Source: Asterias amurensis
Lineage: Eukaryota > Echinodermata > Asteroidea > Forcipulatida > Asteriidae
NCBI RefSeq assembly: GCF_032118995.1
Contig: NC_092650.1
Location: 21,824,501-21,888,500, forward strand
Reading direction: 5' to 3'
Length of the DNA: 64,000 nt
Shown here: one piece after another, positions 40,901 to 51,734 of the stretch
Numbering within the stretch: the stretch's first letter is position 1
How the letters are laid out: each line of letters begins with the position of its first letter
The notes under the pieces: model-generated
Databases searched by the model: none
What the model was told of the DNA's origin: nothing
Seen by the model: only the letters and a program-made list of their open reading frames with translations
Translations under genes and position numbers: made by a program

Positions 40901-42855
40901 TCCTAAACTAGATAGTGTATTGGGTTCGACTCAACAGTAAATCGGTTTATGTTTGTTTTGATATCATATAGACCGTATTGAACATGACGTCACGCGGCTC
41001 AAATATCTGACCTACAAGATGGCGCCTGTGCGTGTGAAACCCAAACCAGGAATGTTGCGTGCTGCATGCTTCGATGATGTACGCGTTTAGATGCGCATAC
41101 GGTTTGCCCTACAAGATGGCGACTTTTCATAGCAAAAAGGGGTTATTCATTACGGTCTATAGCCTTTGATACAAATCTCTGCTATGTTAGAATAGTCAGG
41201 CAACTAGCCAACAATTTTTAATTTTTTTTAATTATCCCATAAAAATTGCAACAGAATTCCTTCTCATATAAACATGTTTTTGACATTTACTTTGACACGT
41301 GCATTCATGAACCATAGAGGAAGGACAGTGCCATATACAAGTTTGTATGTATGTATACAAGTAAGCACCCTACAGGTGCTTGAAAGTTTTTTACTAAGCG
41401 TGTGCGCAGAGCAGTCACTTTTGGTTAGCCAATCAGAATTGTTTTTCAGCACATCCCTACCAGGTGCTAGTTACGAGAGGTATCGATACGATGTGCTGCT
41501 CAATTGTAGTGAGGCTAATGTACATGTACTCAGCGTGCGTTGTTTTACATTGTTAAAAACTTTACAGAGATTGCAATTTGCGGAAACTAATTTTGTGATT
41601 TCATTTTCAATACTGCCATTCTAGGAAGGTCACTGACTGCAGGCTTGTGTACATGTATGCTTCATTTTTGAAAGGGCAAGGGCACCAAGGCATTTTATCC
41701 TTGGTAAAGGGTACCCTATGAGCTCATGATGCTTCATCAGCCCAGAACTTCCACTCTTTGGGGCAATAGGTCATTTTCTGTAGCATCAGCCCGACTCCCA
41801 CTGACTGTCAAATCATCTCCATCCATCACAACATTCAAGACAAACTTAAAAACTCACCTGTTCAAACAAGCATGCTCACACAATACAATCCTCAGTTCTA
41901 ATTTGTCTTTCTCTGCTCAAGAGTGCCTTCTTTAGGCGGATACTGGCCCTCTATTAAGTGTTCTTTATTATTATTCATATTTATGAGGAAATTGTTAACT
42001 TCTACTTGAGCTTTTGAAGGGCACCAAGGCGATGACCAAGGGGGCATGGAGGCAATTGCCTTTGTTGCCTCCTTGAGGCCTGAGATTGTATTGTGTTACC
42101 GTTGAAGTTCATCGCAGTATATTTATGCTAAACAAACCTTGTGCAAGTCTTCACTAATTCTTATGCATTGTCTCAAATAATATTTTCACAAATCAATTCT
42201 CCTGAAGACAATCAGAGCATACCGATCGTAACATTCTTTTCACAACCACCACAATTTATATAGAGAGTTATTTCCATGGTGATACATGTAAGCCCAGTTC
42301 ATACTCCCTGCGAAAGCAAATGCGTAGTGAATTCTGACGCCGCAGGGCTGTTTTCGCAGTGAATGTTTCGCAGAAGTTTAACACATCTTAACTGAATTAT
42401 TTGTTGCAAATTTGTGACGTCAAAATTTGTATTGCATTCGCTGGAAGTACGAACCGGGCTTTACACTGAACTGGACTGTCATAATATCATTGTTAGTCTA
42501 GTTTCTTTTGATAAGGGAAAAAAAATGTATGCAAGTTTTTGTATTCCATCATCCATAAAACTACTGTAATCTGATTGTTTCTTTTTAGTTGTTTTGATAA
42601 AAACATTAGTCATTTTTTGCAAACTGTTTCACATGAGCCATAAAACTCTACTATTGTAAAACATTTGTTTCTTCATTTATCTGTTTGTTTAAGGACAGAA
42701 ACAAAACTAGTTTTATGCAAATTTAAAAGAAAACTACTATTGTGAAATGTGGTTCTGATGTTCTTTTACTCTCACTATTCAGAATATCAATCGTCTTTCT
42801 TTCTATTTCTCTCCAGGGTCGTAACATAGCTGGTGTTAATAACAGAAACAGATGA
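34941..42855 (+). CDS. COQ9: Ubiquinone biosynthesis protein COQ9, mitochondrial
   Basis: Seven exons: 34941-35031, 36051-36132, 37155-37484, 37852-38041, 39690-39845, 40834-40887 and 42817-42855 (stop TGA), giving 313 residues against about 318 in human. COQ9 binds lipid and presents ubiquinone precursors to the hydroxylase COQ7 on the matrix side of the inner membrane (known). The first two exons are basic and Ser-rich with almost no acidic residues, as expected of a targeting peptide. Exon three holds an acidic linker and the TetR-like helices (LVLNSALEFVPAFGWSVDAL). Exons four and five carry the conserved lipid-binding part: RLRMIIPFIEQWPQA, MDDIWYHAGDRSVD and FNWYTKRVALLAIYKSAEL. Exon three begins at CCAAACGCAG; a later AG would give a stop. 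Confidence 0.95.
35274..35408. mobile_element. MITE-P (COQ9 intron 1)
   Basis: GGATAACTTTCCGTATGGCG at the left and ACTTTTCCGAATCC at the right; shares GGTATATCTCATTGAGGTAA with the 20036 copy. A partial copy (GAAAAAGTGGTGGCAC) is at about 35935-35965. Confidence 0.75.
35820..35892 (+). repeat. Retroposon tail
   Basis: GAGCGCTTAGAGACTTTC, GTTAGGCGCTCTAGAAATAG and TTATTATTATTATTATTA form a typical LINE or SINE 3' end with triplet tail. Confidence 0.5.
36415..36625 (+). repeat. SINE-1 fragments
   Basis: CAGTGTTCTAGTGGTAAGAA and, further on, GGTTTGGAATCCCACCCGAG followed by ATGCCTGTGG; two pieces in the same orientation. Confidence 0.5.
36630..37020. mobile_element. TTAA-B MITE, full length (COQ9 intron 2)
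   Basis: TTAA at 36630-36633 and 37017-37020; ends AGGAACACGTTGCCTTGG and CCAAGGCAATATGTTCCT. Centre GGGAGTCAAAATGTTGACTC. A G-run follows at 37037. Confidence 0.9.
37497..37705 (-). repeat. SINE-1 in COQ9 intron 3
   Basis: Begins about 12 bp after the exon 3 donor: AATAGATGGAAATTGGCATA, GGTTTTACCCATATTCCACC, GTGGGACTCGGACCCACAAC, and an inverted close ATCCCGATGCCAATTTCCAT. Confidence 0.65.
38194..38582 (-). mobile_element. TTAA-A MITE, full length (COQ9 intron 4)
   Basis: TTAA at 38194-38197 and 38579-38582 with the consensus ends AGGCAGTGGACACTATTGG and CCAATAGTGTCCACTGCCT; a good reference copy. Confidence 0.92.
38586..38832 (-). repeat. SINE-5 (tRNA-Ser/Leu-like head) in COQ9 intron 4
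   Basis: Minus strand: GGCCGAGCAGATAAGAGCAC, TCAGCAGAGTGTGGGTTTCG and AATCCCGGTCTTGACACTTG, then AGACACTTAACTATAATTGC and CCCCAGGGAGCTGAAATGG. Confidence 0.6.
38915..39070. mobile_element. GC-rich palindromic MITE-N (COQ9 intron 4)
   Basis: AAAGGCCGGTTTATAGTCGG with its inverse CCGACTATAAACCGGCCTT; inner arms TCGCGCGATGGAAAT and ATTTCCATCGCGCGA. Many CG dinucleotides remain. Confidence 0.8.
39071..39283 (+). repeat. SINE-5 tail
   Basis: CCCCAGGGAGCTGAGATGGT, AAGTGACCAGGGGGTTATAA, GTTGGAAGCGCTTTGAGAAG, then a TATTATTATTAT tail; the head is not present in this orientation. Confidence 0.6.
39284..39634 (+). mobile_element. TTAA-A MITE (COQ9 intron 4)
   Basis: Left end TAGACACTTGACACTATTGG abuts the SINE-5 tail and has lost TTAA; right TTAA at 39631-39634. 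It ends 55 bp before COQ9 exon 5. Confidence 0.8.
40968..41160. mobile_element. MITE-F (COQ9 intron 6)
   Basis: ATAGACCGTATTGAACATGA and, inverted, ATAGACCGTAATGAATAACC. The left flank ends TCAT and the right begins AGCC. Confidence 0.82.
41645..42085 (+). mobile_element. MITE-H copy split by a LINE end
   Basis: GGGCAAGGGCACCAAGGCAT up to ACCCTATGAG at 41720; resumes TATGAGGAAATTGTTAACTT at about 41980 and ends GGAGGCAATTGCCTTTGTTG. Confidence 0.65.
41721..41979 (+). mobile_element. LINE 3' end nested in MITE-H (COQ9 intron 6)
   Basis: The frame 41726-41935 encodes LWGNRSFSVASARLPLTV, SITTFKTNLKTHLFK, the GDRSF.VA..LWNSLP / FK..LKTHLF close of CR1/L2-like ORF2 with the LWNSLP part deleted. 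TATGAG on both sides may be its target duplication. Tail TTATTATTATTC. Confidence 0.7.
42289..42463. mobile_element. MITE-O (COQ9 intron 6)
   Basis: AAGCCCAGTTCATACTCCCT and, inverted, AAGCCCGGTTCGTACTTCCA; inner GCAGTGAATGTTTCGCAG and TTTGTGACGTCAAAATTTGT. Confidence 0.75.
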
Positions 42856-44206
42856 AGTTGGGCTCTAAAATGACCAGAGAGACTTGCTCTCAAGTTGATG
42901 ACCAGAGGGAAGGTACAATAATGGCAACCTGTATTTTGTCAAACTTTAAAAATGTGTTAATCCTTGTTGACCCCAAACAAGGCTAAAAAAGCCACTCTTG
43001 GTAAAGGGGCTACAGATAGTAAAGATAGTACAGAAAATTGTAGGATACGGGGAAAAATGCATATGGCATGGAGTCCCAAACAGATGCATTGAATCAGTGT
43101 TTTGTCGTCCTCAATCTTAGCACAAATTATGAACAAAGCTATACAATGTAGATTTATATGACATAAAATGGAAGTCAGAATAGAGAGTGGTGTCTTGCCT
43201 CACCTTCCACCTCTGGACCCGGTTTGAATCCTGCCGGGGGCACTATGTGGATTGGGTTTTTCAGTCCCTACTTGACTTTCTGGGTTTTCCCTAGAACAAT
43301 TCTCTTGGGTTTTCCTCCCACTTCTTAAAGTGAAAAATTCTTCATTGTCTTCTCACCTTGTCTAGACTGCTGAAAAGGATTTGACAAGAATAATCATAGA
43401 TCTAGATGTAGACAAGTATCATAATTTGAGTGACTGTTTTATTAAAAAAATTCAGTAAAATACCCTTATTACGATCAATTTGATTTTGTTTTATGACAAG
43501 TCAAATGTAATGTTGCATCATTCGATTTAACAAAATAATCATTCAATATAACAATTCATCAAAGCAGCATTTAAACTCGCAGACGCTTCATGAGGCGTGT
43601 GTGTCACGAAAAAGAGTGTCGATATGCTAAATTGAACAGAGTGCTAAAAGAAGTTGACTCGGACTCAAAACGAAATTGAACGGCCGAATTCTGATTATGA
43701 AGCGCAGTAACAACTGGAGAGGCAAAACAGCTTTAATTCGAACGCATGAAAATGAAATTGGCTGCTCATTAACCGAATTTGAGGGAGAAATTCTATAATA
43801 AGTGGACTTGTTTACTAGATACTATTGCTCAGTAAATACTTTTAATACTTGTGCACATGTTGCCGGTCTAAACAGTTCATTGAACCACTACAGGAACATG
43901 TATTTCGAAACATATGACACAAACATTTTTCTTGAGAAGACATTAGGAACACAAATTCTATTCCTTGAAAGTCATACTTGTGAAGGCGTTTTGTAATGTA
44001 CAATCATTACAGTGCCTACAAATTCCTATTAAATTTATTGTGATGTAGCACAAACAGTACCATTGGAGATTAAGGAAATATATGTTTCTTGTCAAACCTT
44101 TTGACACTTTCTGCCCATACAGGCATGCTACTTTCTCTGAAAACAGATTTTCATGTAATTAAAAACAAAAGTCAAAGTTAAAATTACATCAGCCTTTGAG
44201 CTATAC
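42856..44206. other. COQ9 3' region and intergenic
   Basis: No canonical AATAAA close to the stop could be tied to COQ9. At about 43185-43395 lies a SINE-3-like fragment (ACCCGGTTTGAATCCTGCCG, GGGTTTTTCAGTCCCTAC, GGGTTTTCCTCCCACTTC). The stretch 43560-43800 is less AT-rich but has no frame or repeat I know. Confidence 0.4.
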
Positions 44207-44591
44207 TTAAAGACAGTGGACACTATTGGTATTTGTCAAAGACTAGTCTTCACAGTTTGTGTATCTCAACATATGCATAAAATAACAAACCTGTGAAAAT
44301 TTGAGCTCAATCGGTCGTCTAAGTTGCGAGATAATGATGAAAGAAAAATCACCCTTGTCACACGAAGTTGTGTGTTTCTGATGCTTGATTTCGAGACCTC
44401 AAATTCTAAACTTGAGGTCTTGAAATCAAATTCGTGGAAAATTACTTCTTTCTCGAAAACTACGTCACTTCAGAGGGAGCTGTTTATCACAATGTTTCAT
44501 ACCATCAACCTCTCCCCATTACTCGTCACCAAGAAAGGTTTTATGCTAATAGTTATTTTGAGTAATTACCAATAGTGTCCACTGCCTTTAA
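44207..44591 (+). mobile_element. TTAA-A MITE, full length
   Basis: TTAA at 44207-44210 and 44588-44591; left AGACAGTGGACACTATTGG; stem GAGACCTCAAATTCTAAACT / TTGAGGTCTTGAAATCAAA. Confidence 0.9.
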
Positions 44592-44949
44592 AGGTATTAT
44601 ACAGAATTGGTAAAGTGACAAAATAGTCACAGACAGTATTTATGTACTCAACCATATACATAAAATAACAACTGTGACAATTTTTGCTTTATAATAAAGT
44701 TGTGTGAGTCGGTAAAGTAGTAAAAAAAAACATGCACAATTTTCAGCATGTAAACACATTATCCTTAGATCAACTGGAATCAGCTGTGGCATTTTTTAAA
44801 GTTTAACATGTTTATACAGATTTAACAAATTCTCGAGTATGACTTTATCTTAGAGGGAAATATTTCACAGGGGGAAACAATTATTCTTGTATGAACTTAA
44901 TACATGTAATGAGTCAGCTTTCAGACTAAAATTAAATATTGATGTTCAG

Positions 44950-45390
44950 GCCTTTATGCTTCATGTTTGAAAGGGCAAGTGCACCAAAGCATTTTCTCCT
45001 TGGTTTAAGGGCACCCCATGAGGAAATTATAAATTTTTACTGGAGCATTTCAAAGGCACCAAGGCAATGACCAGGGCCAAATTTCATGGCTCTGCTTACC
45101 GTAAGCACAGAATCGGCGCTTACAGAAGCAGGGAATTCTGTGCTTACGGCAAGCGTATTTCACGGGTTAGCGGCGAATTTGGGCTTTTGTGCGTGCGTAC
45201 TCCACGTTACTAGGCATTCTACGCTTACAAGGTTAGCGCAGAAATGTGGCGCTTGCACGTAAGCGGGGACCGCGATCGTAAGCGCAGAATTCGACGGTAA
45301 GCAGAGCCATGAAATTGGGCCATTGGGGGCATGGAGGCAATCGCCTCCATGAAGTATGAGAGGCCTTCCCAATCCTGCATAGTGCCCTTA
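44950..45390 (+). mobile_element. MITE-H copy split by MITE-E
   Basis: GGGCAAGTGCACCAAAGCAT to CAATGACCAGG at about 45073, then resumes GGGGGCATGGAGGCAATCGC after 45321. Confidence 0.65.
45074..45321. mobile_element. MITE-E, full length, nested in MITE-H
   Basis: GGCCAAATTTCATGGCTCTG and CAGAGCCATGAAATTGGGCC, with ACTAGGCATTCTACGCTTAC between; arms are inverted over much of their length. Confidence 0.85.
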
Positions 45391-45393
45391 AAT

Positions 45394-45530
45394 TGGAGAC
45401 TTTTGAGACGCTGGCGGTAGCAGATAAAAAGGGCCTATCATGCAGCTCTGAGGGTGCGCGCATGCTCAGTATTGCACGCGTAGGTCTGAGCATGCACACT
45501 ACTGTGAAAAAAAGGCCGTCTAAAGGTCTC
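45394..45530. mobile_element. Decayed MITE-I relative
   Basis: GGAGACTTTTGAGACGCTGG at the left and GGCCGTCTAAAGGTCTCC at the right, with GCGCATGCTCAG and CTGAGCATGCAC inverted inside. Confidence 0.5.
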
Positions 45531-46662
45531 CCATAGATCGGTGATAGTGAAACAAGTGGCACACAATCATTACACACCTACAGCTTGAACAATGTAAAGT
45601 TTAAGCCAAGTGTTATATTACAACAGAAACTGGAAGTCGGTGAAAGTGAAAACAGATTTTCACAGGGGACAACTTCACAAACACTTTCAGTCAGCTGATT
45701 GAAATAATTACATCACATAAATCTCAGACTTGTTTGCAATGATCTCGGCTTTACACCTAGCCTTACTTAAGAATAATACTGAGTTAATTCCTATATAGTG
45801 CTTTATCACACCCAATAGGCTAGACTTGAATGCAAGTTTGTGATCGTGGCTTTTAGTCTACCCATTATCCAACACATTATTGCCTGAAACAGCGCCCTCT
45901 TGCAGGTTAACCTCCGTCATTGGCCTACCATGTGGGGCGCGTGATAGCTCATAATGTCGGGGCGTTTTTCGTGGCTGCGATGCAGAGGAACAACCGCGAT
46001 CTCAGACTTGAAATCAAGTCTACCAATCGGCATGTCAAAGCACACCCTATTTTTTTCCTGCAAGATGTGCAGTGAACAATTTACCTTGTATAGTTGAGCA
46101 AAATGCTATGCAAAATGTTTTGGGTGCTATTCATAATTCATCATTTGCTACTCAATATTACCATTCTGTGTGCACAAAATATGTTCAGTCCAAACGTTTT
46201 GCTATGCAAAAGTGCTGGATAAAATCATTCCCTGATAAAGCTAAGCAACCTTATGAAGTACATATGTGTTAACTGGCATGTAATAGCTTACTGTAATGGT
46301 TTACATTGTGTTGTGAGCATTAGAGTATATTTTATGTGATGTGCATTAAAACATAGTTCAAGAGAACTTTTGAAATATAAATGAATACATTTGAATAACT
46401 TAAGTTTGCCCTTCGGTGGATCTTATAAAAAAAATTCCACAAAGATCACAGCATTTCAAAATGTGAAAAGTTATCAGGATGATTGGAAACAGCCCAAATT
46501 TATTTCGGACTTAAAAACATCACCCCCCCCCCCCCCCCCGATAACATCAAAGCTCTGCCAAATATTAACTCTATCATAAAAATCAGGACATTGGTGGTAT
46601 TTGTTTAAAATCCATAAATGAATCAAAGGTCACAATATTTGTATCACATTGTAATGACATCT
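45531..46662. other. Intergenic, nothing recognised
   Basis: Contains short open frames without known similarity and a C-run of about 17 at 46522-46539. Confidence 0.4.
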
Positions 46663-47001
46663 TTAAAGTGACATGTTGCCTTTTGATTGGGTGCATCTGT
46701 TTTGAAATAAATATGGTCTAAAAGGTGTTTTTTTATGTAGGTTATAAAAAAATTCACACAAATAACCCCCAAAATTGTGTGTTTGTTCTTTTATTCCCGG
46801 ACTAACATTTCATAGAACCAAGTTTTTGACTACACACAATTTTTAACCGTGTAGTTCAGAAGGTATAAGGTAAAACATACTGGGAAAAATTGTGTGAATC
46901 ATTAAAATCTACTTTAAAATAAAAATTCCAACTGTATTAATTTCATAACAAACACTTTTTATAGCCCAAAGCAACCCATCCACAGGCAAAGTGTCCCTTT
47001 A
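46663..47001. mobile_element. TTAA-K MITE, distant relative of TTAA-B
   Basis: TTAA at 46663-46666, then AGTGACATGTTGCC; right end GGCAAAGTGTCCCTTTAG. The order TTGCC, CACACAAATA, AAATTGTGTG, AAATCTACTTT and AACAAACACTTTTTATAG follows TTAA-B at clearly lower identity. Confidence 0.7.
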
Positions 47002-47199
47002 GCCAAGTTTGCTAAAGTGTTTTCTTAATCTTTGGTCTGATGCCAAAAGCTGATTACGTTCCTTTATCATTCCCTACCATTTCCTCATGTTATGTTTTTT
47101 TTCTCTGAGACTTTTTCCCATGTATCAAGGTTCACAGACGACTTAAAGGGCCATAAATGCGGTTAAAAATAATTGGGAAAGGGGACTCTGCTTTCTTTG

Positions 47200-47290
47200 T
47201 ACTCTGGTACCTGGGGTAAAGAATATTATTATTTGTGTTTTACCCAAACACCAATGTGTGTTAAAGACTGTATACTCCGTACTTTCCCCA
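47200..47290 (-). repeat. SINE-1 fragment
   Basis: GGGGTAAAGAATATTATTAT, GTTTTACCCAAACACCAATG and TACTCCGTACTTTCCCCAAG. Confidence 0.5.
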
Positions 47291-47392
47291 AGTCTTAATT
47301 CCGCGTTTAAAAAAAAATGATCGGCGCTAAAATAATACACCCCAAAAAAATAAAAAAATTGTGAAAATAAATCCATACGCAATTTACTTGGA

Positions 47393-47730
47393 TGGGGTGT
47401 TGCGTGTCAGAGTTAAGAGCAACAGCCAGTTTTGGTGTTTCTGATTGGCAGAGTGTTGGTTCGAGTACCTGAGCAAGACACTTAACTATAATTGTTTTTC
47501 TCCACATGGGGATAAATGTGTACCTGTGAGGGCAGAGATGGTTGTTGTGATTGATTTAGCTTTAGTAGCACATATTTTGTTACATGGGCTGTTTACTTCC
47601 CAGGGAGATGAGATGGTTTAAGGAATGAAATTCAGTGTCCCAGTGACCAGGGGTAATAATGTTGGAAGTGCTTTGGGGCGCCTTTTGGGTGTGCAAAGCG
47701 CTATATAAAAACGTACTGTTATTATTTACT
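47393..47730 (+). repeat. SINE-5, near full length
   Basis: AGAGTTAAGAGCAACAGCCA and TGGCAGAGTGTTGGTTCGAG (head), AGACACTTAACTATAATTGT, CCCAGGGAGATGAGATGGTT (middle), GTTGGAAGTGCTTTGGGGCG, AAGCGCTATATAAAAACG (tail). This copy joins the pieces seen apart at 38586 and 39071. Confidence 0.7.
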
Positions 47731-47883
47731 ACCACCTCCCCTTTAAGCAGGCCACCACTTCAACCCCTTCCCTTGTCCTCTTATTTCCTGAAGTCCGGGT
47801 TAGGTTGTGAAATCCACAGGAAACACTGCATAGTTATCTACAGGGACAGAAACAGCGCAACATATTTATATACCCTTGCATTA

Positions 47884-48264
47884 TTAAAGGCACTGGACAC
47901 TATTGGTAATTACTCAAAATAATTGTCAGCATCAAAACTTACTTAGTAACAAGCAACAGAGAGCTGTTGATAGTATAACAAATTGTGAGAATGCTTCCTC
48001 TGAAGTAACGCAGTTTTGACAAAAAGAAGTAATTTTCCATGAATTTGATTTTGAGACCTCAGAATAAGATTTTGATGTCTTGAAATCAAGCATGTGAAAG
48101 CACACAACTTCGTGTGACAAGGGTGTTTTTTTTTCTTCTTCTATTATTATCTTGCTTCAATTGAGCTCAAAATTTCACAGGTTTATTATTTTATGCATAT
48201 ATTGAGATACACCAAGTGAGAGATCTGGTCTTTGACAATTACCAAAGGTGTCCAGTGCCTTTAA
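47884..48264 (-). mobile_element. TTAA-A MITE, full length
   Basis: TTAA at 47884-47887 and 48261-48264; AGGCACTGGACACTATTGG and AAAGGTGTCCAGTGCCT. Confidence 0.88.
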
Positions 48265-48660
48265 CTACAGCGTTGTAACAATTACCACCAGTCACTGCAG
48301 GAATAATGAAACTGTTGACTCATTCCCCATGTGCGATCTATTTTCAGGGGGGAGCTGGTTACGGTTTCAGAAAAAGTCTGCTGGTAAAGTCCCTTGGATT
48401 AGGTTTCCAACCAGGCTTATTGGAATAGAGGTACATGTAGTCACAGTTTCTGTATTGCCAAATGGGCAATGAATTAGGTGGATCCACCTATTATTCTTAT
48501 TATTACTATTATTATAAGTGACGTAACTGTGGGTGGGCACGGGAATGGGATAGGGGGTGTCTTCCCACCCCCCCCCCCCTCCATTTTGAAATGTGTATCT
48601 GAATCTGAATCTCAAATATTAAGTTTTTTTGTTTGAAATTACCAGAGTAAAGTGTAACAT

Positions 48661-49118
48661 TTAAAGCCATATACACTTTTGGTACAGAAAAGTTCACAGA
48701 TTTACAAATAATTTACAGGGTTTACAGAAGGTAATGGTGAAAGACTTCTCTTGAAATATTATTCCATGAAATGCTTTACTTTTTGAGAAAACATTAAAAC
48801 AATATCAATTCTCGACAGCATAATAACAAACCTGTGAATATTTAGGCTCAATCGGTCATCAGGGTTGGGAGAAAATAACGGGAAAATCCACCCTTGTTTC
48901 CCCAATTTCGCCGTGGCATGACATGTGTTAAAATAAATCCTTAATTCTCGGTATCGAGAATTGATAATTGTTTTACTGTTTTCTCAAAAAGTAAAGCCTT
49001 TAATGGAATAATATTTCAAGAGAAGTTACCATTATCTTCTGTAAACCCTGTAAGTTATTTGTAAGTCTGTGATTTTTTTTTCTTTTTTTTCTGTTCCGTA
49101 AGTGTCCAATGGATTTAA
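48661..49118 (+). mobile_element. TTAA-L MITE, full length
   Basis: TTAA at 48661-48664 and 49115-49118; ends AGCCATATACACTTTTGG and GTGTCCAATGGAT. CTGTAAACCCTGTAAGTTAT near the right is matched, inverted, by AATTTACAGGGTTTACAG near the left. Middle AATAACAAACCTGTGAATAT is shared with TTAA-A. Confidence 0.82.
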
Positions 49119-49424
49119 TGGTAGGCCTCCTGATTTGTGAGTGTAAAAAACCCACAAAATTATTCACATCACTCACTATCTGAGGGTATGATGTAATCAC
49201 CGGTGATTCACTGCTGAAATGAAACCACAGAAGACATCAACAAGTTGTTGTGTTACACAAAGTGTATTAATAACTATTGTTGTTTATGACTGTGTAAGTA
49301 ATACAGCATGTGATTCACCTCTGACCTTGATAGATCTGACAATCTGATCTACTGCAGATCATTGTTCAACTTCATGCCCCGCTTTAATTTTTTCATGGAA
49401 GACCTGTCTGTCCAACTAATACAT

Positions 49425-49882
49425 TTAAAGGCACTGGACACTATTAGTAATTGTCAAAGACTAGCCTTCACAGTTGGTATATTTCAACATATGCATAAAA
49501 TAACAAACCTGTGAAAATTTGAGCTCAATCGATCATCGAACTTGCAAGATAATAATGAAAGAAAAAACACCCTTGTCACACGAAGGTGTGTGCCTTTAAA
49601 TGGTTGATTACGAGACCTCAAGTACTAAATCTGAGGTCTTGAAATCAAATTCCTGGAAAATTACTTCTTTCTCGAAAACTATGGCACTTCAGAGGGAGCC
49701 ATTTCTCACAATGTTTTTTATACCATCAACCTCTCCCCATTACTCGTCACCTAGAAAGGTTTTATGCTAATATTTGATTTTGATTTTTAATTTTTCACCG
49801 ATTTGTTATTTTATATGTTGGCATACATACACTAAGTGAGAAAACTGGTTTTTTTTTTGACAATTACTGCCCGGTGCCTTTA
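49425..49882 (+). mobile_element. TTAA-A MITE, rearranged
   Basis: TTAA and AGGCACTGGACACTATTAG at the left; past 49780 the expected right end is replaced by an inverted copy of the left part (CGATTTGTTATTTTATATGT, CACTAAGTGAGAAAACTGGT), ending CCGGTGCCTTTA. A chimaera of two elements or a fold-back repair product. Confidence 0.75.
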
Positions 49883-50306
49883 TTGATTTTTAAAAAACAT
49901 TACCCAGAGCGGACACATATTGTGTGGGTAGATCGTGTAACAATTTTCTCTGAAAAATATTTGTGGCTTTTTGAGATTGCAAGAATGCGCCCACTCTTAT
50001 CAGAATACGTTATTTTGTACATGGACATGCCTCAAGTTACTGCAGTTGTTTAGCAAGGAATAATGTACAGTTTATTTCCTTGACTAAGACTAACATGTGT
50101 CCATCTCCCCCCCCCCCTCTCCACACACATGCAAAATACCCACACACACTTCATATCAGTTAATTACAAGTTCCATGCTAATGAAAATTTTGAAAGAAAA
50201 TCTTAAAACATTGACTTGTGAAAAAGACGTGGACTAGCCAGTAAAACAAAAGTTAAGGGCAAACAGTGAAAGCTGCTCCGTAGATTGTGTGTATGGTTCA
50301 AGACCT
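49883..50306. other. Intergenic, nothing recognised
   Basis: C-run at about 50106-50116; no gene. Confidence 0.4.
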
Positions 50307-50500
50307 GGGCCCAATTTCATAGAGCTGCTGAAGCACAAAAAGTAGCTAAGCACTAATCATTTATGCTTATAGGAATACATGGTTACCAGCCAAAATAACA
50401 TGTCACATGTACAATTTGTGACTGGTATTCTGCTCATTTCTGCTTAGCAGAAAATTGTTAAGCAATATTTTCTGCTTAAGCAGCTCTATGAAATTTGGCC
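50307..50500. mobile_element. MITE-D, intact reference copy
   Basis: GGGCCCAATTTCATAGAGCT and, inverted, GGCCAAATTTCATAGAGCTG; inner CTGCTTAGCAGAAAATTGTT. It gives the uninterrupted sequence into which TTAA-C and TTAA-A inserted elsewhere (here GCTGAAGCACAAAAAG, one T fewer). Confidence 0.85.
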
Positions 50501-51382
50501 AAGTTGTGCTACACACTCTTATGGCTTCATTGGTTCAAAATGCTAGCAAACCTATGGAAATACACGTTTGTTTTCAAACTTGCTTGTATTAGTTGATGTT
50601 GTTTTCTGACTACACTGCAGTGGAGAACAATATGTCTGTTAGACAAACATGTTTAAACACAAAAACCAAGGATTTCTCTGTAAGACTTTTGTGTTGTTTT
50701 GTACTCATTGGTTTTCTATTTAAACTCTTTTCTACCACATTCTATTCATGTGTTTAACTGCAGCCAGTAACATGTTTTTCTTGTTCTGCCTTATTGTCTT
50801 TTTATGAAGTAAATTTTTTGATATGCCCTTGTGTAAATACAGTTTTAAGTTTCAAAGTGTTAACATTTTTTTGCTTCAGCATAATTTGTTATTCTGTATT
50901 TCTTTCTTCTTATACTTTTACTGTGTTAAGAGCGTGTTCGACGAAGCAAATTTTCATTTTATGGACATTGAACCGAATTGAATCAGTTGAATTGAATCAA
51001 GTTGTACACAAACTAGACATCCTTGGTCTGTCAAGGGTCAAACCACTGGACTCACTTTTAAGTCATCAGAGTCCACTGTCAACAGGTAACTCTTTGTTTG
51101 CTCCACTAGTGTCAAGGACGTGTTTGTTTCTTTAGAGAGAGAAGTCAACAGGTAACTTTCAATCCAATAAATCAAGGACTCCTAAATAAGGCTAAAGCTT
51201 AAAAGCTTTATTTTCTATTAGCAATGTTTTGGTTGATACTGCACACAAAATCAAACACAGGACTGTTTGGTTGTCAAATCACCCGCCGGATCTCTTTTGT
51301 TTATGGCATTCAGGTTGGCTTAGTGGTTTCTTCACTGTCTTTTATCTTATGTGACCCAAGTTTGAATCCCAGTCCAGTGGCC
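50501..51382. other. Intergenic, nothing recognised
   Basis: T-rich sequence with a 113-codon open frame (50794-51135) that has repeat-like composition and no family resemblance. At about 51325-51382 GTTTGAATCCCAGTCCAG is a decayed SINE head. Confidence 0.35.
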
Positions 51383-51734
51383 GATTTCACGAGGTAGGAA
51401 GAGTAACTAGTTCTATCTTGGGAGTAATCTTAAGGTTAACATGTTACAGTGCAAGGGTGGGACTCGTCCTAAGTCCTAAGTTTAGTCCAATAAAAGTTAG
51501 TATGAGTTTGGTGATATTGACGGCAGGCACTTTTATGTGGATTGGATTTTCAGTCCCTACCTGGGCCCAATTTGATAGAGCTGCTTAAGCAGAAAATATT
51601 CCTTCAAGAATTTCTGCTAAGCAACAATAGGCCTAAGCAGATGCTACATGTAAAAGATTTGTTTAGCTGTTAACCTTTTTTTTCTGGTAAGCATAATTTT
51701 GTTGGGCTTAGTTAGTTTTAAGAAATTATAGGCC
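51383..51734. mobile_element. MITE-T relative followed by a MITE-D copy
   Basis: CCGATTTCACGAGGTAGGAA, GACTCGTCCTAAGTCCTAAG (MITE-T type) to about 51495; then GGGCCCAATTTGATAGAGCT at 51563 and ATTATAGGCCC at 51734, an eroded MITE-D. Confidence 0.55.
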
